From Neolewinella lacunae (GTDB taxonomy: Bacteria; Bacteroidota; Bacteroidia; Chitinophagales; Saprospiraceae), in NCBI RefSeq assembly GCF_014349155.1, contig NZ_JACSIT010000091.1:124001-188000 (forward strand): a stretch of DNA of 64,000 bases. The letters run 5' to 3'. Of the stretch, positions 34,359 through 42,305 are shown in pieces. The translations under genes were made by a program, and so were the position numbers. The notes below the pieces were generated by a model. It did not search any database and was not told where the DNA came from. It saw only the letters and a program-made list of their open reading frames with translations. Each line of letters opens with the position of its first letter. The stretch's first letter is position 1.

Positions 34359-34366
34359 AGGAATAC

Positions 34367-34499
34367 CCGAATTATCGAAAACGTCGGGCTTCACCCGACG
34401 CTACTCAAGCGACCCCTCCGGGGCCGGGAAGGGCGCGCGTCCCTGCCACGCCTATCCCTCGCGGCAGCTCCCTTAATCCCTTACTCCTTTACGCCCTTA
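34367..34499. repeat. Right half of composite repeat and pyrimidine tract
   Basis: CGAATTATCGAAAAC, GTCGGGCTTCACCCGAC hairpin, AAGCGACCCCTCCGGGG, a CGCGGCAGC fragment and CTTTA/CCCTT words. The tract runs into the OmpH-like gene, and its TAA stop (complement of 34497-34499) lies in the last CCCTTAT. Confidence 0.7.
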
Positions 34500-35000
34500 T
34501 TGTATGCCCAGCTTCGCCTTCACCAGCGGCAACACGTCCGTCCCCTCCCCCGTGAAGAGCAAGGAGTTGAAGAGCGAAGAGTCAAAAATCATCTGGTAGC
34601 CCTTTTCCCGGCCCACGGCGGCGATGGCGTCTTTGGCTTGTTTAATGATGGGGCCGAGCAATTCACGGCGCTTTTTTTCCAGGTTGACGGCCATTTGTTG
34701 TTCGAAGGCGCGGATGGCTTGCTGGTCTTTTTGCAACTGTGCTTCCAGTTTTCTCAATTCGACGGGGGGGATGGTGGAGGCTTTGGCCTCGGCGCTGGCA
34801 AAGTCAGCTTGCAGCTTTTTGGCCATGCCTTCCCCGATGGCCAGCTGTTCCTTATTATAGGCCTCCAGCTGTTTTTCGGCCACCGCCGTGGCGGGCATCT
34901 CGCTGAGCAAGTTGCCAAAATTGAGGTGACCAAAACGCTGACCGAAACCCGTGGTCGCGACGAAAACCAATAAACTGAATCCTAGGAAATAGCGAATCAT
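34497..35000 (-). CDS. OmpH/Skp-family periplasmic chaperone
   Basis: A 167-residue secreted protein with signal peptide (MIRYFLGFSLLVFVATTGFGQ). It matches the OmpH/Skp family: FGHLNFGNLLSEMPATAVAEKQLEAY at the start, a long charged helical arm in the middle (residues about 50-120, KKLQADFASAEAKAS and LEAQLQKDQQAIRAFEQQM), and KGYQMIFDSS near the end. Skp proteins form trimers that hold unfolded outer-membrane proteins in the periplasm. A TACCTTTG box at 35024-35031 gives it its own promoter. Its 3' end merges with a dispersed repeat. Confidence 0.88.
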   Translation of the reverse strand: MIRYFLGFSLLVFVATTGFGQRFGHLNFGNLLSEMPATAVAEKQLEAYNKEQLAIGEGMAKKLQADFASAEAKASTIPPVELRKLEAQLQKDQQAIRAFEQQMAVNLEKKRRELLGPIIKQAKDAIAAVGREKGYQMIFDSSLFNSLLFTGEGTDVLPLVKAKLGIQ

Positions 35001-35023
35001 GCACTGTTGTATTTTGAAGCCCT

Positions 35024-35031
35024 CAAAGGTA
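35024..35031 (-). promoter_or_regulatory. TACCTTTG promoter box for the OmpH-like gene
   Basis: A Bacteroidota TAnnTTTG box 23 bases before the ATG on the minus strand. No clear -33 TTG is seen at the usual distance. Confidence 0.5.
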
Positions 35032-35148
35032 ACCCGGCGCTGAGGTGCCGACCCTTAAGGAAGCGTTAAAAGAGATTTTAAACTTTTTGTGTTTTAAATT
35101 TGGAAACTACCAACAAAAGCGTTTACCTTGCGGTCATAATCCGTAGCC

Positions 35149-35916
35149 ATGAAGCAAATCCACCTTCCCATCCCGAGCAGCCTGGTGCTGATGTTGCGTG
35201 AATTTTGGCGGCGCATCTACGAGCAGTTTACCAGTCCGTGGACCAAATTGGTCTTCCTGGCCTCCCTTACCCTGGTGTTTACCCGCCGGGAGTTCAGTTT
35301 CAGCCTGAGCATCAACTGGGATGGACTCTTCACTACCTCCGAGCGCACCGTTTTTTCGGACCCTTCCTCTACCGGGCAGCCGGAGGGGGCGCTAAACGCA
35401 GGTGCGGGGGAAGACGTAGCAGCAAGGCTCGCCAACTACGTCGCTCCGAAAAAAGCCTGGACCGCCAAGCAGCTCAAACAACTGGCCTACGTAGACACCT
35501 ACAAAAACATAGCCCTCGAACAGATGGCCACCCACGGCATCCCCGCCTCCATCACCCTGGCCCAGGGCCTGCTCGAAAGCGGCACGGGAAGCTCCACCCT
35601 GGCCACCAAAAACAAAAACCACTTCGGCATCAAGTGCTTCAGCAAACAATGCCGCAAAGGGCATTGCTCCAACCACAGCGATGACCACCACAAAGACTTC
35701 TTCCGCATCTTCGATAGCCCCGAGGAAAGTTTCCGCGCCCACAGCGAAGTGCTCCGCAAAGACCGCTACCAACCCCTCTTCGACCTGCCCATTACCGATT
35801 ACAAAGCGTGGTCCCACGGCCTCAGCAAAGCGGGCTACGCCACCGACCCGCGCTACGGCGAAAAGCTCATCCGCACCATCGAAGACCTCGAACTGTGGCG
35901 CTACGACGAACTGTAG
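35149..35916 (+). CDS. Glucosaminidase-domain (FlgJ-like) protein
   Basis: A 255-residue protein. Residues about 110-255 are a glucosaminidase (FlgJ/Mannosyl-glycoprotein endo-beta-N-acetylglucosaminidase) domain: HGIPASITLAQGLLESGTGSSTLATKNKNHFGIKC, with the catalytic glutamate in LLESGTG, then FRIFDSPEESFRAHSEVLRKDRYQPLF and DYKAWSHGLSKAGYATDPRYGEKLI. An N-terminal hydrophobic segment (LVFLASLTLVFTRREF) is a possible anchor. It cleaves glycan strands of peptidoglycan. It is related to the LysM gene at 54.4 kb, which shares the domain. The linker NAGAGEDVAARL is encoded by a core-repeat variant (35387-35405). Confidence 0.88.
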   Translation: MKQIHLPIPSSLVLMLREFWRRIYEQFTSPWTKLVFLASLTLVFTRREFSFSLSINWDGLFTTSERTVFSDPSSTGQPEGALNAGAGEDVAARLANYVAPKKAWTAKQLKQLAYVDTYKNIALEQMATHGIPASITLAQGLLESGTGSSTLATKNKNHFGIKCFSKQCRKGHCSNHSDDHHKDFFRIFDSPEESFRAHSEVLRKDRYQPLFDLPITDYKAWSHGLSKAGYATDPRYGEKLIRTIEDLELWRYDEL

Positions 35917-36223
35917 CGGCGCGGCTTTAGCCCGACTAAGCTTCGGGCGCAAGCCCGAGCAGGTCTGAAATGTTAGTCAGCCTTACACCCGAACCCAGGC
36001 GGGCTAAAGCCCAACAATATCTCCCCGCCCCAACCAAAAATTTACAGGTTTGACGTTTTGAGTGTTTCGGCCCGTTTCCCCTCTTCCGGGGAAACGGGTC
36101 TTTTGGCTTATATTTTCGCGGCCTTAGCCCCCAACTGTATTTTCGCGGCCTTAGCGCCAACTGTATTGTTGCGGCTTTAGCCCGACCAAGTCTCTTGTGC
36201 TTAGTCCAGCCAAATCCGCGACG
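35917..36223. repeat. GCGGCTTTAGCCC repeats and terminator region
   Basis: No gene seen. GCGGCTTTAGCCCGAC at 35918-35936 and CGGGCTAAAGCCC at 36000-36012 form a long inverted pair. Three more units, TTTTCGCGGCCTTAGCC-like, lie at 36110-36190. These belong to the same family as the 12.33-12.55 kb array. Confidence 0.8.
36071..36104 (+). terminator. Rho-independent terminator downstream of the glucosaminidase gene
   Basis: A perfect 11-bp stem CCCGTTTCCCC/GGGGAAACGGG with loop TCTTCC, followed by TCTTTTGG. Confidence 0.8.
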
Positions 36224-36589
36224 CTACAACCCGAGCCAATCCCTCAGCCGCTGCCGAACTTCCCGTTCCTCCACGTCCGTAATCGGGGTAGCGGATGTGA
36301 CGATGAGGCTTTCTTTTCTCAGCGGGAAGATCGAGTCGATAACGACCCAGTGGTCTTCGGGCAAAGCGGCACTCCCCCCATTCCCGCGGCAATTGATCTT
36401 TACGCGCACGTCTACCTCAACTCCCGGATCGCGGGGAGTCAGGGCCAAAACCGAGATATTCTGTTGGAAGTGCCGGGTGGTAAATTTCTCGGCAGTCAAG
36501 GGCAAGATGAACCTTACTGATGAATTTGGTCCAAGAGGACCGCGAAGGGTGTAAACGTAGTTGGGCCTAATAAAAGTAAGCTGCGGCAT
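36224..36589 (-). CDS. Unrecognised small protein
   Basis: A 121-residue protein with no signal peptide or membrane segment. Its start overlaps the end of the upstream gene by 23 bases, so translation is probably coupled. The sequence is mixed alpha/beta with FILPLTAEKFTTRHFQQNISV, an extended strand VEVDVRVKINCRG and a C-terminal charged helix (DVEEREVRQRLRDWLG). I recognise no family. Coding is less GC-rich than in the neighbours. Together with the upstream 88-codon gene it forms a two-gene unit with its own promoter. Confidence 0.65.
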   Translation of the reverse strand: MPQLTFIRPNYVYTLRGPLGPNSSVRFILPLTAEKFTTRHFQQNISVLALTPRDPGVEVDVRVKINCRGNGGSAALPEDHWVVIDSIFPLRKESLIVTSATPITDVEEREVRQRLRDWLGL

Positions 36590-36833
36590 TGGGTGTGTTA
36601 AAAAGGTAGTAGTGTATGTCGTCGCACAATCTGGCGGATTCTTCCCCCGCTGATAGATAGGCGTTGTATTCTGCTTCGGTCATCCCGTAAGTCTCGTGGG
36701 AGTACTGCACAACATTATCAGAAACGGCAGAACCTTGGGCACTGTAAGTTTCTTCTTCTCCGTTGAAGCTGCCGTGGCTGAGCCGGCCGTAGTTTGATTC
36801 TGAATTCACGCTATGCTGTCTTACGATTGTCAT
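36567..36833 (-). CDS. Unrecognised small acidic protein
   Basis: An 88-residue protein rich in Ser, Tyr, Glu and Asn (NYGRLSHGSFNGEEETYSAQ; MTEAEYNAYLSAGEESARLC) with an aromatic tail (AAAYFY). There is no signal or membrane segment and no recognised family. A good promoter (TTG, 19 bases, TAATTTTG) lies about 55 bases upstream, which supports expression. It overlaps the downstream gene by 23 bases. The composition is unlike its housekeeping neighbours and suggests a recently acquired or fast-evolving gene. Confidence 0.6.
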   Translation of the reverse strand: MTIVRQHSVNSESNYGRLSHGSFNGEEETYSAQGSAVSDNVVQYSHETYGMTEAEYNAYLSAGEESARLCDDIHYYLFNTPNAAAYFY

Positions 36834-36887
36834 TGGCCCAAAAACAAGATAAATCCGGACCTTTCACATCTGTGTTAGAGAGAACGT

Positions 36888-36917
36888 CAAAATTAGTACT
36901 AAGTCCTTAAAGTTCAA
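36888..36917 (-). promoter_or_regulatory. Promoter of the two small unknown genes
   Basis: Minus strand TTG (36915-36917), a 19-base spacer, and TAATTTTG (36888-36895). This is one of the best matches to the Bacteroidota promoter pattern in the window. Confidence 0.65.
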
Positions 36918-37136
36918 TGGCTTAGCAAAGCGGTGATAAAGTTGTCGCGACAGCCTGTTTGTAATCTAAAAAGTTACAATCCGGGCAAAACACGGGGTTT
37001 GACGGGTAAAACCGGGCCATTTTCTCCCCTTTAGACAGCAAATAGATGGCACAATCGCCAAATTCAGCGCCTGCGCCGGAAGTTGCATTATGACCGTATA
37101 TTTACGGAACGGTAGGAAAAATGCGTTGAACGGCAA
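36918..37136. other. Intergenic region downstream of mnmE; nothing further seen
   Basis: A/T-richer sequence with a TTTGTAATCTAAAAAGTTAC stretch near 36958-36977 that could form a weak hairpin. No open frame of note and no repeat-family member. Confidence 0.4.
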
Positions 37137-38561
37137 TTATTTTCCGATGCAAAAGCTCGAAAAGATGTTCCCGAGCAGGTCGTCGGTGGTGATTTCCCCG
37201 GTGATTTCACCCAGGTCGCGGAGGCTTTGACGGATGTCCATGGCAATAAAATCGTGGCTGATGCCGCTGCGCAGGCCCTCATCCACCCGGGCCAGGGCCT
37301 CGTCGGCGCGGGTCAGTGCAGCGTAATGCCGGCCGTTGGAAAGCACCACCTGGTTTTGGTCCAGCGCTCCGGTTCCGCCGGTTGCGGCGGCCAGTATCCG
37401 CTGTTGGAGGTATCCGAGGTTGGCCTTGTCGCGGGCAATCATGGGTACGAAGTCTTCCTCGTCCACCGCCCACCGGCCGGCGTAGTCGCTGCCGAAGTAG
37501 TGGCTGAATTGGGTGTAGGGGTTGAGGTCCATCTTATTCGCCACGAGCACCAGTTGAAGGTCGGGGCGGTAGAGTTCGTCGAGATCTGCCCACAGGGTAG
37601 CCGGGGCGGTTTCGATCACGTCGAAGACGTAGACCAGCACCTGCCCCGTCCGCACCCGCTCCAAAGCCCGCGCTACGCCGATGGCCTCGATGCTGTCGGA
37701 GGTGGTGCGCAAGCCGGCGGTATCGACCAGGCGGAAGTTGACCCCGCCGATGTTAATCGTCTCTTCGATGGTATCCCGGGTAGTACCGGGAATGTCGGAA
37801 ACAATGGCCCGTTCTTCGTTGAGCAGGGCGTTGAGGAGGGTGGATTTGCCGGCGTTGGGCCGGCCGGCAATGACGGTAGTAACGCCGTGTTTGATGGCGT
37901 TGCCCAGCCGGAAGGAGGTCGTCAGGGCAGCAATCCGCTCCCGGATGTGGTCCACCAGGCGGCGCAGTTCGTTGCGGTCGGCAAATTCGACGTCTTCTTC
38001 CCCGAAGTCGAGTTCCAACTCAATGAGGCTGGCGAAGTGGATGAGCTGGCCGCGTAGGTCTGTGATTTCGTTACTCACACCGCCCCGCAGTTGTCCTAAA
38101 GCAATGCGGTGGGCGGCCGCCGACTGGCTGGCGATGAGATCGGCCACGGCTTCGGCCTGGCTCAAGTCGAGCTTACCGTTGAGGAAGGCCCGTTGGCTGA
38201 ATTCCCCCGGCGCCGCCATCCCCGCCCCCGCGTCAATACAAAGTTGTACGACCCGGCTGAGGATGTAGGGGCTGCCGTGACAGGAAATCTCTACGGAATC
38301 TTCGCCCGTATAACTCCCCGGCGCGCGGTACAGCGTGAGGACCACCTCGTCGATCGCTTCCCCGGCGCTGTCGCGGAGCACCCCGAACATTGCTACCCGC
38401 GACTTCCCCTGCACCAGCGGCCGCGCAAAAAAAGGATCGATCAGCGCAATGCAGCCCGGCCCACTCAGGCGAACCACGCCCAGCGCGCCCTCCCCCACCG
38501 GGGTGGCAATAGCAACGATGACTGAAGAAGACGGGGACAAAAGGAAAAATTTGGTGGACAA
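37137..38561 (-). CDS. mnmE: tRNA modification GTPase MnmE
   Basis: A 474-residue enzyme that, with MnmG, installs the 5-carboxymethylaminomethyl group on U34 of tRNAs. The N-terminal folate-binding domain has VIVAIATPVGEGALGVVRLSG, and the embedded G domain has GRPNAGKSTLLNALL (P-loop), IPGTTRDT, LVDTAGLR and ANKMD. The catalytic C-terminus is CIGK. The length is normal. The open frame begins with TTG at 38561, 14 bases after the histidine kinase stop; no ATG is available before the conserved VAIATP. Residues FARPLVQGKSRV are encoded by a degenerate core-repeat match (38411-38427). Confidence 0.95.
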   Translation of the reverse strand: MSTKFFLLSPSSSVIVAIATPVGEGALGVVRLSGPGCIALIDPFFARPLVQGKSRVAMFGVLRDSAGEAIDEVVLTLYRAPGSYTGEDSVEISCHGSPYILSRVVQLCIDAGAGMAAPGEFSQRAFLNGKLDLSQAEAVADLIASQSAAAHRIALGQLRGGVSNEITDLRGQLIHFASLIELELDFGEEDVEFADRNELRRLVDHIRERIAALTTSFRLGNAIKHGVTTVIAGRPNAGKSTLLNALLNEERAIVSDIPGTTRDTIEETINIGGVNFRLVDTAGLRTTSDSIEAIGVARALERVRTGQVLVYVFDVIETAPATLWADLDELYRPDLQLVLVANKMDLNPYTQFSHYFGSDYAGRWAVDEEDFVPMIARDKANLGYLQQRILAAATGGTGALDQNQVVLSNGRHYAALTRADEALARVDEGLRSGISHDFIAMDIRQSLRDLGEITGEITTDDLLGNIFSSFCIGK

Positions 38562-38575
38562 AAACGGAAAAAGGA

Positions 38576-39760
38576 TCAGACCCTGGGCAGCGCAATCGTA
38601 AAGGTAGTGCCCACGCCGATCTCCGAATAGCTTACGTTGATCCGGCCCCGGTGGTATTCTTCCACGATGCGCTTAACCAGGCTGAGGCCCAGCCCCCAGC
38701 CGCGCTTTTTGGTCGTAAAGCCGGGGTTGAACACCTTGCGTACGTTCTTCGGCGCGATGCCGCCGCCGGTGTCGGTGATGTCAATCAATACCATATTCTC
38801 CGCCTCGCGGACACGCCCGGTGATGCGCCCGGTGCCGTCCATCGCATCGAGGGCATTGCGCAACAAGTTCTCAATGACCCAGTCGAAAAGCAGGGGATTG
38901 ATGGCAATTTTGATGGGCGGTGAAGCGGGGTCGGGGAAGTCGAAACTTACCTTGCGCGGTGCCCGCTTGGCCATGTATTCCCGGCACTTTTCCAGTTCGG
39001 CATATACGTTCACCGGTTCCAACTCCGGGGTAGCACCGATCTTGCTGAAACGGTTGGCCACCATGGAGAGGCGATCGACGTCGTGGCTGAGTTCATTACT
39101 GACTTCCAGTATCTCCGCATCTTCGGCGTACATCACTTTCAGGTGCTCCACCCAACCCATTATGGCGCTGATGGGGGTGCCCAGCTGGTGGGCGGTTTCT
39201 TTGGCCATGCCCACCCACACGCGGTTTTGCTCGGCCCTCCGCGCCTGGTTGATGCCGAGGTAGCCGAGGAAAATGAATGTTCCGATCAGGATGGCCTGTA
39301 CAATGGGGAAAAAGCGCAGTTGCCGCAGCAGGCGGCTTTCCCCGAAGTACTGCAACTGGGCATAGCCGCGCACGGGCACTCTGCCTTCTTCGATCCAGCT
39401 TTCCACTACTCGTTGGATGTACACTGAGTCTTCGTACCGTTCGCCGAATGCATCGTTATCCCTGCTCCCGAATCCGGCCCAGTAAACTACGTGGCCGTTC
39501 ATGTCAGTGGTGATCCGGGGCACGGTTTCCATTTGCTTGAGCACTTCGGTCTGGAAAGTAACGTCCAGCTGCAAATCGGCGTCTGAAGTCAACTCCTCAA
39601 TTTCTTCAACGGAGAGTTTATACAGTTCTACGAAATGCTGCTCCACTTCCGCTAACTGATTGGCCAGTCGGTTGGTGTACCACACCGAAGCCACCACTAT
39701 CGTCAGTCCGATGAGGGCGAGGTACCAAGGCCAGCGGGAAGAGATGTTCAGGATGCTCAT
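38576..39760 (-). CDS. Membrane-bound sensor histidine kinase
   Basis: A 394-residue kinase. Two transmembrane segments (residues about 10-28 and 155-175) enclose a periplasmic sensor region of about 125 residues. The HisKA helix carries the phospho-acceptor histidine in MAKETAHQLGTPISAIMGWVEHL. The ATPase domain has the N box (WVIENLLRNALDAM), G1 (DITDTGGGIAP) and GWGLGLSLVKRIVEEYHRG. No response regulator is adjacent. The orphan regulator at 3.3 kb is far away, so pairing is only a possibility. It is probably transcribed with mnmE (14-base gap). Confidence 0.92.
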   Translation of the reverse strand: MSILNISSRWPWYLALIGLTIVVASVWYTNRLANQLAEVEQHFVELYKLSVEEIEELTSDADLQLDVTFQTEVLKQMETVPRITTDMNGHVVYWAGFGSRDNDAFGERYEDSVYIQRVVESWIEEGRVPVRGYAQLQYFGESRLLRQLRFFPIVQAILIGTFIFLGYLGINQARRAEQNRVWVGMAKETAHQLGTPISAIMGWVEHLKVMYAEDAEILEVSNELSHDVDRLSMVANRFSKIGATPELEPVNVYAELEKCREYMAKRAPRKVSFDFPDPASPPIKIAINPLLFDWVIENLLRNALDAMDGTGRITGRVREAENMVLIDITDTGGGIAPKNVRKVFNPGFTTKKRGWGLGLSLVKRIVEEYHRGRINVSYSEIGVGTTFTIALPRV

Positions 39761-39912
39761 GCACGGACTCGCGGCGGCAAAGTTAAGGCGCTGCGGGGAT
39801 GATCACTACGGCTCCCCACCAGGCTGTAACGCCCCACGAAGGGGTAAGGTATGCAATTGCGCCATAATCCGCTGCTTGATGGCCTTTCCGGACAGTTGGG
39901 CTTGGTTTTAGC

Positions 39913-39930
39913 GGGCGCGGACGCAGGTGC
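39913..39930 (+). repeat. Core repeat, variant with CGGACG
   Basis: GGGCGCGGACGCAGGTGC followed by the AGGGAAAG tail, in the gap between the histidine kinase and rnc genes. Confidence 0.82.
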
Positions 39931-39974
39931 AGGGAAAGGTCCCGGGGGGAAGAGCGGGGGAAGCAGGCAGACGT

Positions 39975-40721
39975 TCAACTGTCCACTGGCAAACCCAGCC
40001 CCTGCAGGGCGCGGCGGCTGGCAATCTGCTCGGCGCTTTTCTTGTTGAAGTCTTCGCCCACGGCCAGGCGTTCGCCGTTGACCAAGACAGCGACCTTGAA
40101 GCGGTCGCGCTTGTCTTGTTTGAAGCGCTTGATGATGGCATAGTCTACCTTTTGCCCGTTCTTCTGGCAGTGTTCCAGCAGTTGGCTCTTGTAGTTGTCG
40201 TCGAAGTTCTCGAGGTGAGTGACGTCGACGTAGTTCTTGAGCATGCGCTGCACGATGAAGCGTGTGGTCAGCTGGTAGCCTTGTTCGACGTAGACGGCGC
40301 CCACCAGGGCTTCGACGGCGTTGCCGAGCATGGATTTGGCGATGCGGACGTTGTTGTAGGTCGAGAGCAACTCATCGAGCCCCATGTTGTAGCCGATCTC
40401 GTTGAGGCTGTTGCGCTTGACGATCTTGGAGCGCATCTTGGTGAGGAAGCCCTCGTCTTCGGTGGGGTACTTTTTGTAGAGGTACTCCGCCACCACGGTG
40501 CCGAGCACGGCGTCCCCCAGAAACTCCAGGCGCTCGTTGTTTTGCCCGCCGTAGGGCAAAGCCCGGGCCTGGACTTCCTGGTTGTTGCTCTTGTGCTGAA
40601 AGGCGAGCTTAAATACCGAGAGGTAGGCGGGGGTGAAGCCCAGCAGACGACGCAGCCTCCGGACGAATTCCTTTTCCGGAGATAGATAGTAGTTGTAGAA
40701 TCGTCTAGCCGTTTTGATCAC
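39975..40721 (-). CDS. rnc: Ribonuclease III
   Basis: A 248-residue double-strand-specific endoribonuclease for rRNA and mRNA processing. The catalytic domain signature NNERLEFLGDAVLGTVVAEYLY is at about residues 60-80, with the further acidic pair in GNAVEALVGAVYVEQGY. The C-terminal double-stranded RNA-binding domain spans about 170-245 (KSQLLEHCQKNGQKVDY ... KKSAEQIASRRALQGLGL). It starts with GTG at 40721, 6 bases after the fabF stop, so the two are translationally close and co-transcribed; acpP-fabF-rnc is the standard order in many bacteria. Confidence 0.95.
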   Translation of the reverse strand: MIKTARRFYNYYLSPEKEFVRRLRRLLGFTPAYLSVFKLAFQHKSNNQEVQARALPYGGQNNERLEFLGDAVLGTVVAEYLYKKYPTEDEGFLTKMRSKIVKRNSLNEIGYNMGLDELLSTYNNVRIAKSMLGNAVEALVGAVYVEQGYQLTTRFIVQRMLKNYVDVTHLENFDDNYKSQLLEHCQKNGQKVDYAIIKRFKQDKRDRFKVAVLVNGERLAVGEDFNKKSAEQIASRRALQGLGLPVDS

Positions 40722-40727
40722 CGCAAA

Positions 40728-41993
40728 TCAGGAATTGAACCGCTTGAATATGGTAGCAGAGTTGTGTCCGCCGAAGCCAAAGGTATTACTTAAAGCGGCA
40801 TTTACCGTTTTTTCCACCGCCTTATTAAAAGTTAGGTTCAGCCGGGGGTCGATATTGGGATCGTCGGTGAAGTGATTGATAGTGGGAGGAACGAAATTGT
40901 GCTGGATGGCGAGGATGCAGGCGACGGACTCGACGGCTGCGGCGGCACCCAGCAGGTGGCCGGTCATTGACTTGGTGGAGCTGATGTGGAGGTCGTAGGC
41001 CGCGTCTCCGAAGGCCAGTTGGATGGCCCGCAGTTCGGCCGTATCACCGATGGGGGTGGAGGTGCCGTGGGTGTTGATGTAGTCAATGTCGGCGGGCTTC
41101 AGGCCCGCGTAGCGCAGGGCATTCTCCATGGCGATTTTGGCACCGGCGCCTTCCGGATGGGGGGCGGAGATGTGGTAGGCATCGGAGCTGGCGGCGTACC
41201 CGGCTACTTCGGCCAGGATGGTGGCACCCCGGGCCTGGGCGTGCTCAAGGCTTTCCAGGATGATGATGCCCGCGCCTTCGCCGAGTACGAAACCATCCCG
41301 GTCGGCATCGTAGGGCCGGGAGGCCGTTTTGAAATCGTCGTTGCGGGTGCTGAGGGCTTTCATGCTGTTGAAGCCGCCCACGCCTACTTTGGTCACTACC
41401 GCTTCGGCGCCACCGGTGACCATGAAGTCGGCCCGCCCGAGGCGAATATCGTCGGCTGCCGCGGCCAGGGCGTGTCCACCCGATGCACAGGCGCTGACGG
41501 TGGCGTAGGAAGGACCGCGCAGGTTATGAGCCATGCTGATGTGGCCAGCCCCCATGTTGGCAATCATGCGGGGAATCATGAAAGGATTGTAACGGGGGGT
41601 GCCGTTGCCGCCGTCGAAAGACTCAATCTCTTCTTCCAGTGAGCGCAGGCCACCGATGCCGCTGGCGACAATGGCGCCGGCACGGTCGGGGTTGAGCTCG
41701 AAGATTTTCTCTCCGCTCTCGTTCAGGATGCCCGCCATCTTCATGGCCTCGTCGGTAGCGTAGAGCGCCATGGTGACGTAACGGTCGAGCCGGCGGATCT
41801 CGCGGGCATCCAGCCGGTCGGCGGGGTCCCAGTCCGTCACCTCACAGGCAAACTGGGTTTTGAAGAGCGATGCATCGAACTGGGTGATGGGCTTGGCACC
41901 GCTGCGGCCAGTTTTGAGGCCTTCCAGGTATTCGGGTACGCTGTTGCCAATGGAGGTAAGGGCACCAATTCCAGTTACTACTACGCGCTGCAT
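40728..41993 (-). CDS. fabF: 3-oxoacyl-[acyl-carrier-protein] synthase II
   Basis: A 421-residue condensing enzyme that elongates acyl-ACP with malonyl-ACP in fatty acid synthesis. The catalytic triad is visible as cysteine in TVSACASGGHALAAA (about residue 168), histidine in INTHGTSTPIGDTAEL and histidine in KSMTGHLLGAAAAVES. The N-terminus MQRVVVTGIGALTSIGNSVPEYLEGLKTG is typical. A 220-base leader with its own promoter box and a terminator-like hairpin precedes it (42019-42221). Directly followed by rnc. Confidence 0.96.
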   Translation of the reverse strand: MQRVVVTGIGALTSIGNSVPEYLEGLKTGRSGAKPITQFDASLFKTQFACEVTDWDPADRLDAREIRRLDRYVTMALYATDEAMKMAGILNESGEKIFELNPDRAGAIVASGIGGLRSLEEEIESFDGGNGTPRYNPFMIPRMIANMGAGHISMAHNLRGPSYATVSACASGGHALAAAADDIRLGRADFMVTGGAEAVVTKVGVGGFNSMKALSTRNDDFKTASRPYDADRDGFVLGEGAGIIILESLEHAQARGATILAEVAGYAASSDAYHISAPHPEGAGAKIAMENALRYAGLKPADIDYINTHGTSTPIGDTAELRAIQLAFGDAAYDLHISSTKSMTGHLLGAAAAVESVACILAIQHNFVPPTINHFTDDPNIDPRLNLTFNKAVEKTVNAALSNTFGFGGHNSATIFKRFNS

Positions 41994-42230
41994 GGGTTGT
42001 TTATTTGGGAGGATTAAACCCCTCCGTCAGAGGGGCGGTTGAAGGGCGGCGGTGGCGAAACGCCGGCTATCGCCAACGGGCGACGCGGAGCAGATCCGCC
42101 GTAGACACCAAAGCCCCTGCGGCCTTGCGTCGCCAGCCATTTGCTGGGTGGCCCGGGCGGTGTTGGGGTTGTTGCCGGGGATCACCAGAACCGGCCGCTG
42201 AAGCTTGCCGGGGCAAAATTACAGTATTTG
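41994..42230 (-). promoter_or_regulatory. fabF leader with promoter box and hairpin
   Basis: TAATTTTG (42214-42221, minus) is a good -7 box, giving an unusually long leader of about 215 bases. Just before the fabF start, CCCCTCTGACGGAGGGG (42019-42035) followed by TTTAAT forms a small terminator-like hairpin. No convincing ORF is present in the leader. The combination could be an attenuator, but this is inference. Confidence 0.45.
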
Positions 42231-42280
42231 CCAAACAAAACCGCCGCCCGCAGCCTGGGGATCAGGCGCACGGGCGGCGG
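42231..42280 (-). terminator. Terminator between acpP and fabF
   Basis: A perfect 10-bp stem CCGCCGCCCG/CGGGCGGCGG followed by TTTTGTTTGG on the minus strand, 25 bases after the acpP stop. It should separate most acpP transcripts from fabF. Confidence 0.82.
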
Positions 42281-42305
42281 AGCGAAAGAGATCGCGGGAA
42301 GGGGA

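Noticed and set aside
3253-39760. Pairing of the orphan response regulator with the orphan histidine kinase
   Set aside because: They are 35 kb apart and on the same window only by chance; no sequence evidence for specificity could be read.
39783-39850. Possible tRNA or small structured RNA
   Set aside because: GGGGATGATCACTACGGCTCC suggests a hairpin, but no cloverleaf, T-loop or anticodon arm can be built.
42063-42173. Small minus-strand ORF (MAGDARPQGLW) in the fabF leader
   Set aside because: Composition is like non-coding GC-rich shadow, no initiation region, and it overlaps predicted leader structure.
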